From contig JABWAU010000016.1 in assembly GCA_013360875.1 (NCBI GenBank), positions 1-44,319 of the forward strand: DNA of 44,319 bases, written 5' to 3'. The stretch is from Anaerolineales bacterium (GTDB taxonomy: Bacteria; Chloroflexota; Anaerolineae; Anaerolineales; Villigracilaceae). Positions 22,268-29,899 of this stretch are shown one piece after another (the first letter of the stretch is position 1; each line of letters starts with the position of its first letter). The position numbers were made by a program, and so were the translations under genes. The notes below the pieces were generated by a model. The model was not told the DNA's origin. It was given only the letters and a program-made list of their open reading frames with translations, and did not search any database.

Positions 22268-22272
22268 GCCCC

Positions 22273-22307
22273 TTGACAATTATGTCCGTTACAGACATAA
22301 TATGTCC
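22273..22307 (+). promoter_or_regulatory. PadR promoter with overlapping PadR-type operator
   Basis: TTGACA (22273-22278) and CATAAT (22296-22301) are separated by 17 bases, a near-consensus promoter. Within it lies a perfect inverted repeat TTATGTC-N7-GACATAA (22280-22300), matching the ATGTC/GACAT operators known for PadR repressors. The -10 box ends 6 bases before the preferred ATG, so the mRNA is probably leaderless and self-repressed. Confidence 0.8.
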
Positions 22308-22664
22308 ATGGCTGTCATATCTCCAATCGCTCCTCTCACCCCTGCTGTTTTCCATATCCTCATGGCTCTCTCCAGCGGAGAACGTCACGGCTACGGCATT
22401 ATGAAGCAAGTCGAGGCGGATACGCAGGGGAAGGTCAAAATGGGAAACGGCACACTTTATGGGTCGCTCAAGCGGATGCTGGATGCCGGACTGGTGGAGG
22501 AGAGCGATAAACGGATTGATCCAGCAATGGACGACGAACGCCGTATCTACTACCGCATCACGAGCCTCGGAATGAAGGCGCTCGCGGCTGAACTGGAACG
22601 CTACAAACGCATCGTCACGCTGGCGCAGGAACGAAATCTTTATCCGAAGACATTCTCCACATGA
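22308..22664 (+). CDS. PadR family transcriptional regulator
   Basis: This 118-residue protein has the PadR winged helix-turn-helix: 'LTPAVFHILMALSSGERHGYGIMKQVEADTQGKVKMGNGTLYGSLKRMLDAGLVEES' and 'DDERRIYYRITSLGMKALAAELERYKRIV'. The last part is the dimerisation helix. ATG 22308 is preferred to ATG 22302 because the -10 box ends at 22301 and the spacing then equals that of the other leaderless genes here. The gene ends in a 4-base overlap with the next one (ATGA at 22661). PadR repressors usually control the transporter or membrane protein encoded next to them, and the operator in its promoter suggests self-regulation. Confidence 0.9.
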   Translation: MAVISPIAPLTPAVFHILMALSSGERHGYGIMKQVEADTQGKVKMGNGTLYGSLKRMLDAGLVEESDKRIDPAMDDERRIYYRITSLGMKALAAELERYKRIVTLAQERNLYPKTFST

Positions 22665-23479
22665 AAGGACAGCAGACGATCAGGGCGCTTTATAGAAGGC
22701 TCCTCAAGTTTTACCCGCGCAGATTCAGGGAACAACTTGCAGAGCCGATGGAGCAGACCTTTAACGACCTGTACAACGAGAAGAGGCAGGCGAAACAAGG
22801 TCTGGTCGGTTTCATGATACGAACATTTACCGAAACAGCCGTTGGAATTATCCGGGAGCATATTTTCTTGTTGAAGGGAATGAACCTCATGCTTACAAAT
22901 CTAAAATCATCGGCTCTCATCAGCCTGCTCATCAGCCTCCCGTTTATGGTCATGCAAATCGTCAACAGGCGAAATTACAATGAAGATTTCCCTTTCGCGC
23001 TGTTCTTCATCTTGTGGCTCAACCTGTTCGCCGTCAGTCTCATCCTCCTGCCGATCGTACAAGGCTTGCGGACAGCGAAACAGAATATGACGAATCCCCC
23101 TGCACAGGGAAATACGCTCCTCACAAGCCCCAAGCCAACCGCGATCATCAGCATTGCCCTTTTCCTGATCCCCATAACACTCTTTTTCCTGACTTCCATC
23201 GGGTGGGAACCCCTAAACCGTCTGCTTACCGGCCCCAACCCCGGACAGTTATATGTCCCTGGTCAGATCATCGTCCTCGGTCTCATTTCGATCCCCGTCT
23301 CGGCAGGGATCATTGCCGGGCGTCCCATCGTCAGCACCCTGCGGGCTGGAGGCAGCCTGTTTGCACATCCCATCCATCTGATGATCGTCGTCGTAATTTC
23401 GTTCCTATTCGCAGCAGGCGTTGTCGGCTTGATCATGGACCAATGGCCCTGTTTTATGGGTATTCCAAATTGCGATTAA
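22661..23479 (+). CDS. PadR-coupled integral membrane protein
   Basis: This 272-residue protein begins with a soluble segment, 'LYRRLLKFYPRRFREQLAEPMEQTFNDLYNEKRQ', that resembles the prefix domain of permeases and of membrane proteins encoded after PadR regulators ('YP..FR..y..em'). Then come about six membrane helices in the order 'SALISLLISLPFMVMQI', 'FALFFILWLNLFAVSLILLPI', 'AIISIALFLIPITLFFLTSI', 'IIVLGLISIPVSAGIIAG' and 'LMIVVVISFLFAAGVVGLIM'. There is no ATPase domain, so it is not itself an ABC motor. It overlaps the PadR gene by 4 bases and is probably co-regulated with it. The role is unknown. Confidence 0.8.
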   Translation: MKGQQTIRALYRRLLKFYPRRFREQLAEPMEQTFNDLYNEKRQAKQGLVGFMIRTFTETAVGIIREHIFLLKGMNLMLTNLKSSALISLLISLPFMVMQIVNRRNYNEDFPFALFFILWLNLFAVSLILLPIVQGLRTAKQNMTNPPAQGNTLLTSPKPTAIISIALFLIPITLFFLTSIGWEPLNRLLTGPNPGQLYVPGQIIVLGLISIPVSAGIIAGRPIVSTLRAGGSLFAHPIHLMIVVVISFLFAAGVVGLIMDQWPCFMGIPNCD

Positions 23480-23496
23480 TCTTGAAGGCACCCGTT

Positions 23497-23526
23497 CAAA
23501 TGTCCAGCCTGCGCGTTGGACATTTG
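23497..23526. repeat. Perfect 10-base inverted repeat before the lipoprotein gene
   Basis: CAAATGTCCA (23497-23506) and TGGACATTTG (23517-23526) with a 10-base spacer. It may terminate the PadR transcript (TTTGTGTT follows), or act as an operator: its ATGTCC/GGACAT halves resemble the PadR site at 22280-22300. Confidence 0.55.
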
Positions 23527-23535
23527 TGTTATAAG
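23527..23535 (+). promoter_or_regulatory. Extended -10 promoter of the lipoprotein gene
   Basis: TGTTATAAG (TGnTATAAG) ends 7 bases before ATG 23543 with no ribosome site, again suggesting a leaderless or nearly leaderless mRNA. Confidence 0.55.
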
Positions 23536-23542
23536 AAGCGGC

Positions 23543-24283
23543 ATGAAAAAATTCCTGATCGGATGTCTTCTTCTCACCGCCTGCCAAACAGCGACTCCAC
23601 CTCCCACGCTTGTGACACCGCCAACTGCGACGGCGGCGCTTCCTCCCACACCGATACCTGCCACCCGGACCCCCGAACCGACGGCAACTCTCGAGCCTTC
23701 CCCGACTCCATTCCCGCGATTCTTTACGGACCAATTTGACTCGTCTCTTGCGGGCTGGGTCATCCTCCAGGCGGGGAACGAGGCGGTCCCCAACGTCTCC
23801 ACGGAGAACAACTCTCTTCGCCTCCAAATGGATTCTCCTCACACGTGGCTTTACGCGTTGTACGGCGCGCAGGACTACGCCGACGTGCGATTGGCGACGC
23901 AATTCGTCAACAGCGCGCTCAGCCCGGCGTTCTTCGGCCTGGTCTGCCGCTACAGCGAAACGGATGGATGGTTCGAATACAACGTCTCCACCGCCGGCGC
24001 GTACAACGTCCTGTACGGAAAATGGCTTTCCGTTGGTGTCGCCGATTACCTCCCCATCATTGACGGTTCGTCCAAACAGATCGGTCAAAGCGGCGAAACG
24101 CAACAGATCGGTCTGACCTGTTCCGGCGCGGTTCTTCAACTTTACATCAACGGGGTCCTCGTTCGCAGCGTGGACATCTCGCGTTACGAACTCACCGAAG
24201 GGAAAGTGGGACTCGCCGCGTCTTCATTCGAAAATGTTCCCGTCGTCGCCGTGTTCGATTGGGTGACCATCAGCGAACCTTAG
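23543..24283 (+). CDS. Exported lipoprotein with LamG-like domain
   Basis: This 246-residue protein starts with a lipoprotein signal peptide ('MKKFLIGCLLLTACQT', lipobox Leu-Thr-Ala-Cys, Cys14), then a Thr/Pro-rich stalk of about 45 residues. The globular part ('FFTDQFDSSLAGWVILQ', 'DYADVRLATQFVN', 'GLVCRYSETDGWFEYNVS', 'LQLYINGVLVRSVDIS', 'GKVGLAASSFENVPVVAVFDWVTIS') has the pattern of a concanavalin/LamG-like jelly roll, similar to DUF1080-type sugar-binding proteins. It is probably a cell-surface binding protein; the ligand is unknown. An in-frame TTG at 23516 is less likely because the signal peptide starts at ATG 23543. Confidence 0.82.
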   Translation: MKKFLIGCLLLTACQTATPPPTLVTPPTATAALPPTPIPATRTPEPTATLEPSPTPFPRFFTDQFDSSLAGWVILQAGNEAVPNVSTENNSLRLQMDSPHTWLYALYGAQDYADVRLATQFVNSALSPAFFGLVCRYSETDGWFEYNVSTAGAYNVLYGKWLSVGVADYLPIIDGSSKQIGQSGETQQIGLTCSGAVLQLYINGVLVRSVDISRYELTEGKVGLAASSFENVPVVAVFDWVTISEP

Positions 24284-24473
24284 TTCCTCTCTCCTTTTTT
24301 CAGGGGTGAATTAAGGCGAGTCGGTCAAGTCCAATTCAATTTCTATACACTGTTAACAATTTTCTTGCATTGGCTGGGTAACATGTGAGCAGTTTGTTAC
24401 TACGGAATCGGACAGTTTGCTGTTCGACCACCAAAAGCAATCTTCTGGATTCCAAAGTCTAAAGGAGTTTCAT

Positions 24474-26366
24474 ATGGGAAAAATCATTGGCATTGATCTC
24501 GGCACGACCAACTCCGTTGTCGCCGTAATGGAAGGCGGACAGCCGACCGTCATCCCGACGGCGGAAGGAGGCAGGCTCTGCCCCTCGGTTGTAGCCTTCA
24601 ATAAGAACGGAGAACGACTCGTCGGTCAGACGGCGAAGCGGCAGGCGGTTGTCAACTCGGAGAATACGATCTATTCCATCAAACGTTTCATCGGCCGTCA
24701 CTTTGAAGAGACTGAAGTCGAACGCAAGATGGTTTCTTTTGAGGTCGTGAAGGGACCCGCCAACGACGTGCGCGTCAAAATTCCCGTGACGAACCGTGAA
24801 TACTCCCCGCAGGAGATCAGCGCAATGGTGCTGGGCAAGTTGAAGGCGGATGCGGAGGCGTATCTGGGTCAGCCGGTCACGCAGGCGGTCATCACCGTCC
24901 CGGCGTATTTCAACGACAGTCAGAGACAAGCCACCAAGGACGCGGGCAAGATCGCAGGTCTGGAGGTGATGCGCATCATCAACGAGCCGACGGCGTCCGC
25001 GCTGGCGTACGGTCTCGATAAGAAGAAGGACGAAACGATTCTCGTCTTCGACCTGGGCGGCGGCACGTTCGATGTGTCCATCCTGGAGGTCGGCGAAGGT
25101 GTGATCGAAGTCAAAGCCACGAACGGCGACACCCACCTCGGCGGCGATGACTGGGATCAGCGCATCGTCAACTGGGCGGCAGACGAATTCAAGAAGGATC
25201 AGGGCATTGACCTGCGTCAGGATCGTCAGGCGCTGCAGCGTCTGCGCGAGGCGGCGGAGAAAGCCAAGATCGAACTTTCCTCTGTCATGGAAACGGAGAT
25301 CAACCTGCCTTACATCACCGCCGATGCCAGCGGACCGAAACATCTGCAATTGAAACTCACCCGCGCCAAATTCGAGCAAATGACCGAAGACCTGCTCGAA
25401 CGCTGCCGCAAGCCGTTCGAGAACGCGCTGAGAGATGCGGGCATGGACGCAAGCAAACTCGACGAGGTGGTTCTCGTGGGCGGCGCAACGCGCATGCCGA
25501 TGGTGCAAGATCTGGTGCGCAAGTTGACGAACGGCAAGGAGCCGAACAAAGGCGTGAACCCCGATGAGGTTGTCGCGGTCGGCGCAGCCATTCAGGGCGG
25601 CGTGCTGGGCGGCGAAGTCAAGGATATTTTGCTGCTGGATGTCACCCCGCTTTCGCTCGGCGTCGAAACGCTCGGCGGCGTGATGACCAAGATGATCGAA
25701 CGCAACACCACCATCCCCGTCCGCAAAACGGAAATCTACTCCACCGCCGCAGATAACCAAACCGCCGTGGACATCCACGTCCTGCAAGGTGAGCGCCCGC
25801 TTGCTGCGGACAATATGTCGCTCGGACGCTTCCGGCTGGACGGCATCCCGCCCGCGCCGCGCGGCATTCCGCAAATCGAAGTGACATTCGACATTGACGC
25901 CAACGGCATCCTGAACGTCACCGCAAAAGACAAAGCCACCGGCAAGGAGCAGAAAGTCACCATTACGGCTTCCACGAACCTGAGCAAGAGCGACATCGAA
26001 CGCATGGTCAATGAGGCGCGGCAGCACGAAGCGGAAGACCGCAAGCGCCGCGAGTTGATTGACGCAAAGAACACCGCCGACAGCCTCGTGTATCAGACCG
26101 AAAAAGCGCTGCGCGACCTGGGCGACAAGGTCCCCTCCGCCGAACGCGGTGAGATCGAAACCAAGATCAACGATCTCAAGTCCGCCGCGCAGACGGACGA
26201 CCTCAACCGCATCAAACAGGCATCCGAGAAAGTCGAGCAAGCCTTCCATGCACTGAGCCAGCAACTCTACGCGCAAGGACAGCCCCAGCCCGAAGCGCCG
26301 GGCCGACCGTCAACGTCTCCGCCCTCCAGCGACGGCGACGTCATTGACGGCGAAGTAAAGGAGTAA
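24474..26366 (+). CDS. dnaK: Molecular chaperone DnaK (Hsp70)
   Basis: This 630-residue ATP-dependent chaperone binds unfolded polypeptides. The ATPase domain shows '[19 protein letters not shown]', '[27 protein letters not shown]', '[15 protein letters not shown]' and '[14 protein letters not shown]'. The substrate-binding domain shows '[27 protein letters not shown]'. The C-terminal helical lid ends in a Pro/Ser-rich tail with 'DVIDGEVKE'. AAAGGAG precedes ATG 24474 at good spacing; the frame is open 57 bases farther upstream. grpE and dnaJ are not adjacent, so this is a stand-alone copy. No CIRCE element was found in 24284-24473. Confidence 0.98.
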   Translation: MGKIIGIDLGTTNSVVAVMEGGQPTVIPTAEGGRLCPSVVAFNKNGERLVGQTAKRQAVVNSENTIYSIKRFIGRHFEETEVERKMVSFEVVKGPANDVRVKIPVTNREYSPQEISAMVLGKLKADAEAYLGQPVTQAVITVPAYFNDSQRQATKDAGKIAGLEVMRIINEPTASALAYGLDKKKDETILVFDLGGGTFDVSILEVGEGVIEVKATNGDTHLGGDDWDQRIVNWAADEFKKDQGIDLRQDRQALQRLREAAEKAKIELSSVMETEINLPYITADASGPKHLQLKLTRAKFEQMTEDLLERCRKPFENALRDAGMDASKLDEVVLVGGATRMPMVQDLVRKLTNGKEPNKGVNPDEVVAVGAAIQGGVLGGEVKDILLLDVTPLSLGVETLGGVMTKMIERNTTIPVRKTEIYSTAADNQTAVDIHVLQGERPLAADNMSLGRFRLDGIPPAPRGIPQIEVTFDIDANGILNVTAKDKATGKEQKVTITASTNLSKSDIERMVNEARQHEAEDRKRRELIDAKNTADSLVYQTEKALRDLGDKVPSAERGEIETKINDLKSAAQTDDLNRIKQASEKVEQAFHALSQQLYAQGQPQPEAPGRPSTSPPSSDGDVIDGEVKE

Positions 26367-26371
26367 CAATA

Positions 26372-26410
26372 AAAAACAGGCGACCTCTCAACGGGTCGCC
26401 TGTTTTTGTT
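26372..26410. terminator. Bidirectional terminator between dnaK and the GGDEF gene
   Basis: The stem 26372-26385 pairs with 26394-26407 (core ACAGGCGACC/GGTCGCCTGT) around an 8-base loop. It has T-rich flanks on both strands and serves the two converging genes. Confidence 0.9.
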
Positions 26411-26421
26411 GTTCGACTTTA

Positions 26422-27060
26422 TTACTCCGCCACCGCCCAGCGATCCCGTCCCTGATCCTTCGCCTGGTACATTGCCTCATCCGCGCGGTGAAGAAATTCT
26501 TCCCAATTTTCCTGCCCGATCCTGAACTGCGCGACCCCGATGCTGATGGTCACGGACAGGATGTTTTCGTTTACGTCAATTTGGAGATTCCGAACCTGCT
26601 GGCACAGGCGCGAGGCTTGTTCCGCCGCGGCTTGCATCTGGCTGTTCGGCAGGACGATCAAAAACTCCTCGCCGCCGTACCGCCCGATCGTGTCGGGATG
26701 GCGGATGTGAGTCCGCAGGCGCGCGGCGACGTTGCGCAGCACCTCGTCACCGGCCGTGTGACCGTAGGTGTCATTCACCTTCTTGAAATGATCAATGTCA
26801 AGAATCGATATCGAGAGCGGAGCGCCATAACGGTTCGAGCGGATGACCTCCTCCTGCAGGCTGGAAATGATCTTGCGGCGGTTCGGCAGGAAGGTCAGCA
26901 CGTCCGTGTTCGCCAGTTCGTGCGCCTGTGCCAGGATCGCCCGCACCTCGATCTCCCTGATCTCCAGGGCGCGTTTCGTCTTTTGATACTCGACTTCCAA
27001 TTTCTTGAAGTCTTCCAGAAGTTTTCGGCACCTTTCATCCAGACCGTTATTAGCGTGCAC
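26422..27060 (-). CDS. Diguanylate cyclase (GGDEF domain)
   Basis: This 212-residue protein makes the second messenger cyclic di-GMP from GTP. A short helical, coiled-coil-like N-terminus ('RCRKLLEDFKKLEVEYQKTKRALEIREIEVRAILAQAH') precedes the GGDEF domain: 'DVLTFLPNRRKIISSL', 'ISILDIDHFKKVNDTYGHTAGDEVL', the active-site 'RYGGEEFLIVL' and 'VTISIGVAQF'. No RxxD inhibitory site precedes GGEEF. GTG 27060 is chosen because GGGAGG sits 5 bases before it; it overlaps the mutL end by 11 bases, so translation may be coupled. There is no membrane or sensor domain in the protein. Confidence 0.92.
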   Translation of the reverse strand: MHANNGLDERCRKLLEDFKKLEVEYQKTKRALEIREIEVRAILAQAHELANTDVLTFLPNRRKIISSLQEEVIRSNRYGAPLSISILDIDHFKKVNDTYGHTAGDEVLRNVAARLRTHIRHPDTIGRYGGEEFLIVLPNSQMQAAAEQASRLCQQVRNLQIDVNENILSVTISIGVAQFRIGQENWEEFLHRADEAMYQAKDQGRDRWAVAE

Positions 27061-28852
27061 CTCGCCTCCCAAATTGACGTTCGAGCATGTCCACCGATAA
27101 ATGGATCATTGTCGGTCTCCCGTGCGGGCATGTCCGCGGCGAATCGCAGGCTTCAAGGTCGGTGAGCAGGGCGCGCTGTTCTTCGTTGGATAAAACCTGT
27201 CCGCCCTTGACCGCCATCCGCTTGCAGACGCGCGCCGCGAGTCTTGCTTCGATCTCATTCTGCAACGGCATCTCGTCCTCTTCGAAATCCTCGACCAGCG
27301 CGCGCAACGCGGCGGCAGGGTCGCTTCCCACGAACAGAGTCGGCATTGCGCGCACTCGAAAGGTGTTTGGACCGAACTCCTCCACGTCAAAACCAAAACG
27401 GTTCAACACCGGCAATTGTTCCATCAGTAATTTCGCCGCTTCCGGCGGAACGGTCAACACTTCGGGGCTCAACAACGCCTGCGACGGAACCTTCTTCATC
27501 GCGTGCTGTGTCATCAACTTCTCGAACAACACCCGTTCGTGCGCGGCATGTTGATCTATCAAATAAAGTCCGTCCGGACCTTCCGCCGCCAAATACGTCG
27601 CTCCGATCTGACCGACCAGCCTCATTAGCGGGATACGATTTTCGACACCTGCGCTTGCGCCAGGCGCAAATGTTTCCGATTGACGATTTACGATTGACTG
27701 CCCGCTGTCCACTGACAACCGATCACTGCTTACTGATAACTGATCGCTGCTTTCTGGCATCTCGTCATGCCCGATCTTCCAATCCAACCCAACGGAAGGT
27801 TGCCTAGGTTCCGATGGCGCGGTCCGCGTCGTCCCCCATAAACTCGGCGCAACGTTTGGAACGGGAGAATACGCCAGCAATGCCTTGCGGATGGATCGCT
27901 GCACAAAACTAAAGACCTTATCCTGATCCCTGAAACGGACTTCGGCTTTCGCGGGATGGACGTTTACATCCACCTCCTTTGGATCCATTTCCAGAAACAA
28001 AGCGGTCAGCGGGAAACGTCCCACCATCAGCATCGTATGATATGCCTGCAACAAGGCGGTGTTGAGCGCGATCTCGTGCACCCAGCGCCCGTTGATGAAG
28101 AACGTGATCTCCCTGCGATTGGAACGGGTCAACGAAATGGGACTGATGAAACCGGTCAAACGATAACCGTCCTCCTCTGCCGCCACTTCGAGCATCTGCT
28201 TCGCCACATCCACGCCGTATAGCGCGGCAAGGATGGCGCGCCGGTCGCCGTCGCCTGCGGTGTGCAGGGAGAGGCTCTTTCCATCGGTCAACTTGAAGCG
28301 TTTCTCGGGGTACGCCAGCGCATAACGCGTGACCAGCGAATCAATGACACGTCGCTCGGTTACGTCGGTCTTCAAAAATTTCAAACGCGCGGGGACGTTA
28401 TAGAACAGATCCTCCACGCGCACGGTCGTCCCAATCGTAGTACCGACTTTAGTCGGCCTTTCTGACCTACCCCCCTCCACCTTCAACCGCGCACCCTCCT
28501 TCTCGTTTTCCACGCGCGAAGTGATCGTCATCCGCGACACCGATCCGATCGAAGCCAGCGCCTCTCCGCGGAACCCAAGCGTGGAAATGGAAAAAAGATC
28601 GTCGGAGCGGACCAGTTTCGAGGTCGCGTGACGCGAGACGGCGAGTTCAAGTTCGGAGGAGGCAATGCCGCTTCCATCGTCCGCGACTTCGATCAACTTC
28701 CTCCCGGCCTCCTCGATTGCGATCGTCACGGTCTTCGCGCCCGCATCCAGCGAATTTTCCAGCAATTCCTTCACCACCGACGCGGGACGCTCGATCACCT
28801 CGCCTGCGGCGATCTGCGACGCGACCTCGGGGGAGAGCAAACGGATAGGCAT
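27050..28852 (-). CDS. mutL: DNA mismatch repair protein MutL
   Basis: This 600-residue protein links mismatch recognition to repair. The N-terminal GHKL ATPase shows 'VVKELLENSLDAGA' (27-39), 'DDGSGI' (58-63) and 'TLGFRGEALASI' (91-102). The C-terminal domain has DQHAAHERVLFE, the DQHA(x)2E(x)4E metal site of MutL endonucleases, fitting bacteria without MutH. The linker carries a repeat-derived stretch, 'SSDQLSVSSDRLSVDSGQ' (near 364-392). ATG 28852 is chosen because the MutL start is 'MPIRLLSPEVASQIAAGEVIERP'; TATAAT ends exactly 6 bases upstream, suggesting leaderless translation. mutS is not in the window. Confidence 0.97.
   Translation of the reverse strand: MPIRLLSPEVASQIAAGEVIERPASVVKELLENSLDAGAKTVTIAIEEAGRKLIEVADDGSGIASSELELAVSRHATSKLVRSDDLFSISTLGFRGEALASIGSVSRMTITSRVENEKEGARLKVEGGRSERPTKVGTTIGTTVRVEDLFYNVPARLKFLKTDVTERRVIDSLVTRYALAYPEKRFKLTDGKSLSLHTAGDGDRRAILAALYGVDVAKQMLEVAAEEDGYRLTGFISPISLTRSNRREITFFINGRWVHEIALNTALLQAYHTMLMVGRFPLTALFLEMDPKEVDVNVHPAKAEVRFRDQDKVFSFVQRSIRKALLAYSPVPNVAPSLWGTTRTAPSEPRQPSVGLDWKIGHDEMPESSDQLSVSSDRLSVDSGQSIVNRQSETFAPGASAGVENRIPLMRLVGQIGATYLAAEGPDGLYLIDQHAAHERVLFEKLMTQHAMKKVPSQALLSPEVLTVPPEAAKLLMEQLPVLNRFGFDVEEFGPNTFRVRAMPTLFVGSDPAAALRALVEDFEEDEMPLQNEIEARLAARVCKRMAVKGGQVLSNEEQRALLTDLEACDSPRTCPHGRPTMIHLSVDMLERQFGRRGAR
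27680..27766 (-). repeat. Repeat-derived in-frame insert in the mutL linker
   Basis: On the minus strand short units near GATCAGTTATCAGT, then GTCAATCGTAAATCGTCA, are read in frame in mutL as a Ser/Asp/Val/Gln-rich stretch between the ATPase and C-terminal domains. The same CAGTTATCAGT core occurs in the helicase gene near 33463-33505. Confidence 0.7.
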
Positions 28853-28857
28853 GTAGA

Positions 28858-28867
28858 GATTATAATC
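28858..28867. promoter_or_regulatory. Shared palindromic -10 for divergent mutL and HAD genes
   Basis: GATTATAATC is its own reverse complement, so it gives a TATAAT box on each strand. On plus, TATAAT (28861-28866) lies 6 bases before ATG 28873; on minus, TATAAT (28864-28859) lies 6 bases before ATG 28852. Both mRNAs would be leaderless, and polymerase could serve only one direction at a time. Confidence 0.75.
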
Positions 28868-28872
28868 GCCCA

Positions 28873-29505
28873 ATGCGATTTACAACCATCTTCTTCGACC
28901 TCGACGACACACTCTATCCTTCCTCGACCGGGCTGTGGAACGCGCTCAAGGAACGCATGAACCTCTACATGCGCGACCGCATGGGCATTCCCGAAGAGGA
29001 CATCCCCGTATTACGCGAACAGTATTTCAAAATGTACGGCACGACCCTGCGCGGTTTGCAGGCACGCCACAACGTGGACGCGCAGGATTTCCTCGCCTTC
29101 GTGCATGACGTTCCGCTCAAGGATTACCTGACACCGGACCCGATCCAACGCCGGGTCATCGCCTCACTGCCGACCCGAAACCTGATCTTTACCAACGCAG
29201 ACGTTCACCACGCCCGACGCGTCCTCGCCGCGCTCGAATTGGACGACCTCTTCGAAATCATCGTTGACGTGAACGAGATGTCGCCCTACTGCAAGCCCAT
29301 GCCCGAATCCTTCGCCATCGCCCAGGAACTTGCCAACGAACCCGACCCGCGTAAGTGCGTGATGATAGACGACCTGCCGCGCACCACCCGCGCCGCGCTG
29401 GAGGCGGGCATGGCGAGCATCCTATACGGAACCGACGAACCCACGGCAGACGCCAGCGGCGCGTTCAAGAATTGGAATGATCTGCCGATACTGCTGGGCG
29501 ATTAA
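28873..29505 (+). CDS. HAD-family pyrimidine 5'-nucleotidase-like hydrolase
   Basis: This 210-residue enzyme is a HAD phosphatase: 'FFDLDDTLYPSSTGLWNAL' with the nucleophile and acid-base Asp pair, 'LIFTNADVHHARRVLAALEL' with the Thr motif, Lys in 'YCKPMPESFAIAQ', and 'CVMIDDLPRTTRAALEAGM' with the last acidic pair. The 'DLDDTLYP' start and helical cap resemble the SDT1/pyrimidine 5'-nucleotidase group, which removes phosphate from UMP or CMP; substrate is inferred. It is divergent from mutL, with the two start codons 20 bases apart. Confidence 0.88.
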   Translation: MRFTTIFFDLDDTLYPSSTGLWNALKERMNLYMRDRMGIPEEDIPVLREQYFKMYGTTLRGLQARHNVDAQDFLAFVHDVPLKDYLTPDPIQRRVIASLPTRNLIFTNADVHHARRVLAALELDDLFEIIVDVNEMSPYCKPMPESFAIAQELANEPDPRKCVMIDDLPRTTRAALEAGMASILYGTDEPTADASGAFKNWNDLPILLGD

Positions 29506-29554
29506 CGCGGCGCAGAATGCTTTCCTCCGCCGCGAATGAAGGACGAACGATCTT

Positions 29555-29782
29555 ATGGAATCAGACCGCGCGTTTCTCGCCATCCTTGCGATACTTCTCC
29601 TCGTCGTGATCTCGAACGCGGTCGTCTTTGCCGTGGTACGCGGCATGACGAGAGGCGGCGAAGCCCGCTGGATGGAGGCGCTCCGAAAGTCCCTCAGCAA
29701 ACCGCTCGAGGGTTCCGCAAACAAGTCCATGGATGAGTTGCGTAAGCGGGTGGAGGAACTCGAGGAAAAGAAGAATGAGTGA
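29555..29782 (+). CDS. Small membrane protein with coiled-coil tail
   Basis: This 75-residue protein has one N-terminal membrane helix ('FLAILAILLLVVISNAVVFAVV') and a charged tail rich in Leu, Glu and Lys ('MDELRKRVEELEEKKNE') that should form a coiled coil. I do not recognise a family. It follows the HAD gene by 49 bases on the same strand and precedes the S41 protease. Confidence 0.65.
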   Translation: MESDRAFLAILAILLLVVISNAVVFAVVRGMTRGGEARWMEALRKSLSKPLEGSANKSMDELRKRVEELEEKKNE

Positions 29783-29861
29783 CAGAGACGACGGCTCTAA
29801 CACTCTTCATACGAGAAAATTCATCGTCTTCTAATCACGTCATAGTATTGTGTACTGACGT

Positions 29862-29877
29862 TCACATTGGAATGTGA
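29862..29877. promoter_or_regulatory. Palindrome upstream of the S41 protease gene
   Basis: TCACATT-GG-AATGTGA is a perfect 7-base inverted repeat with a 2-base spacer, 23 bases before GTG 29900. It looks like an operator for a dimeric repressor, but none is identified. Confidence 0.5.
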
Positions 29878-29899
29878 CCGTCAATTATCGGAGGTATTT

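Noticed and set aside
24284-24473. CIRCE or other heat-shock operator before dnaK
   Set aside because: No TTAGCACTC-N9-GAGTGCTAA-like repeat is present; only weak AT-rich matches were seen.
24459-26276. 605-codon open frame antisense to dnaK
   Set aside because: It is an exact antisense shadow of a certain dnaK gene, caused by codon bias at high GC; its product is low in recognisable motifs and has no ribosome site.
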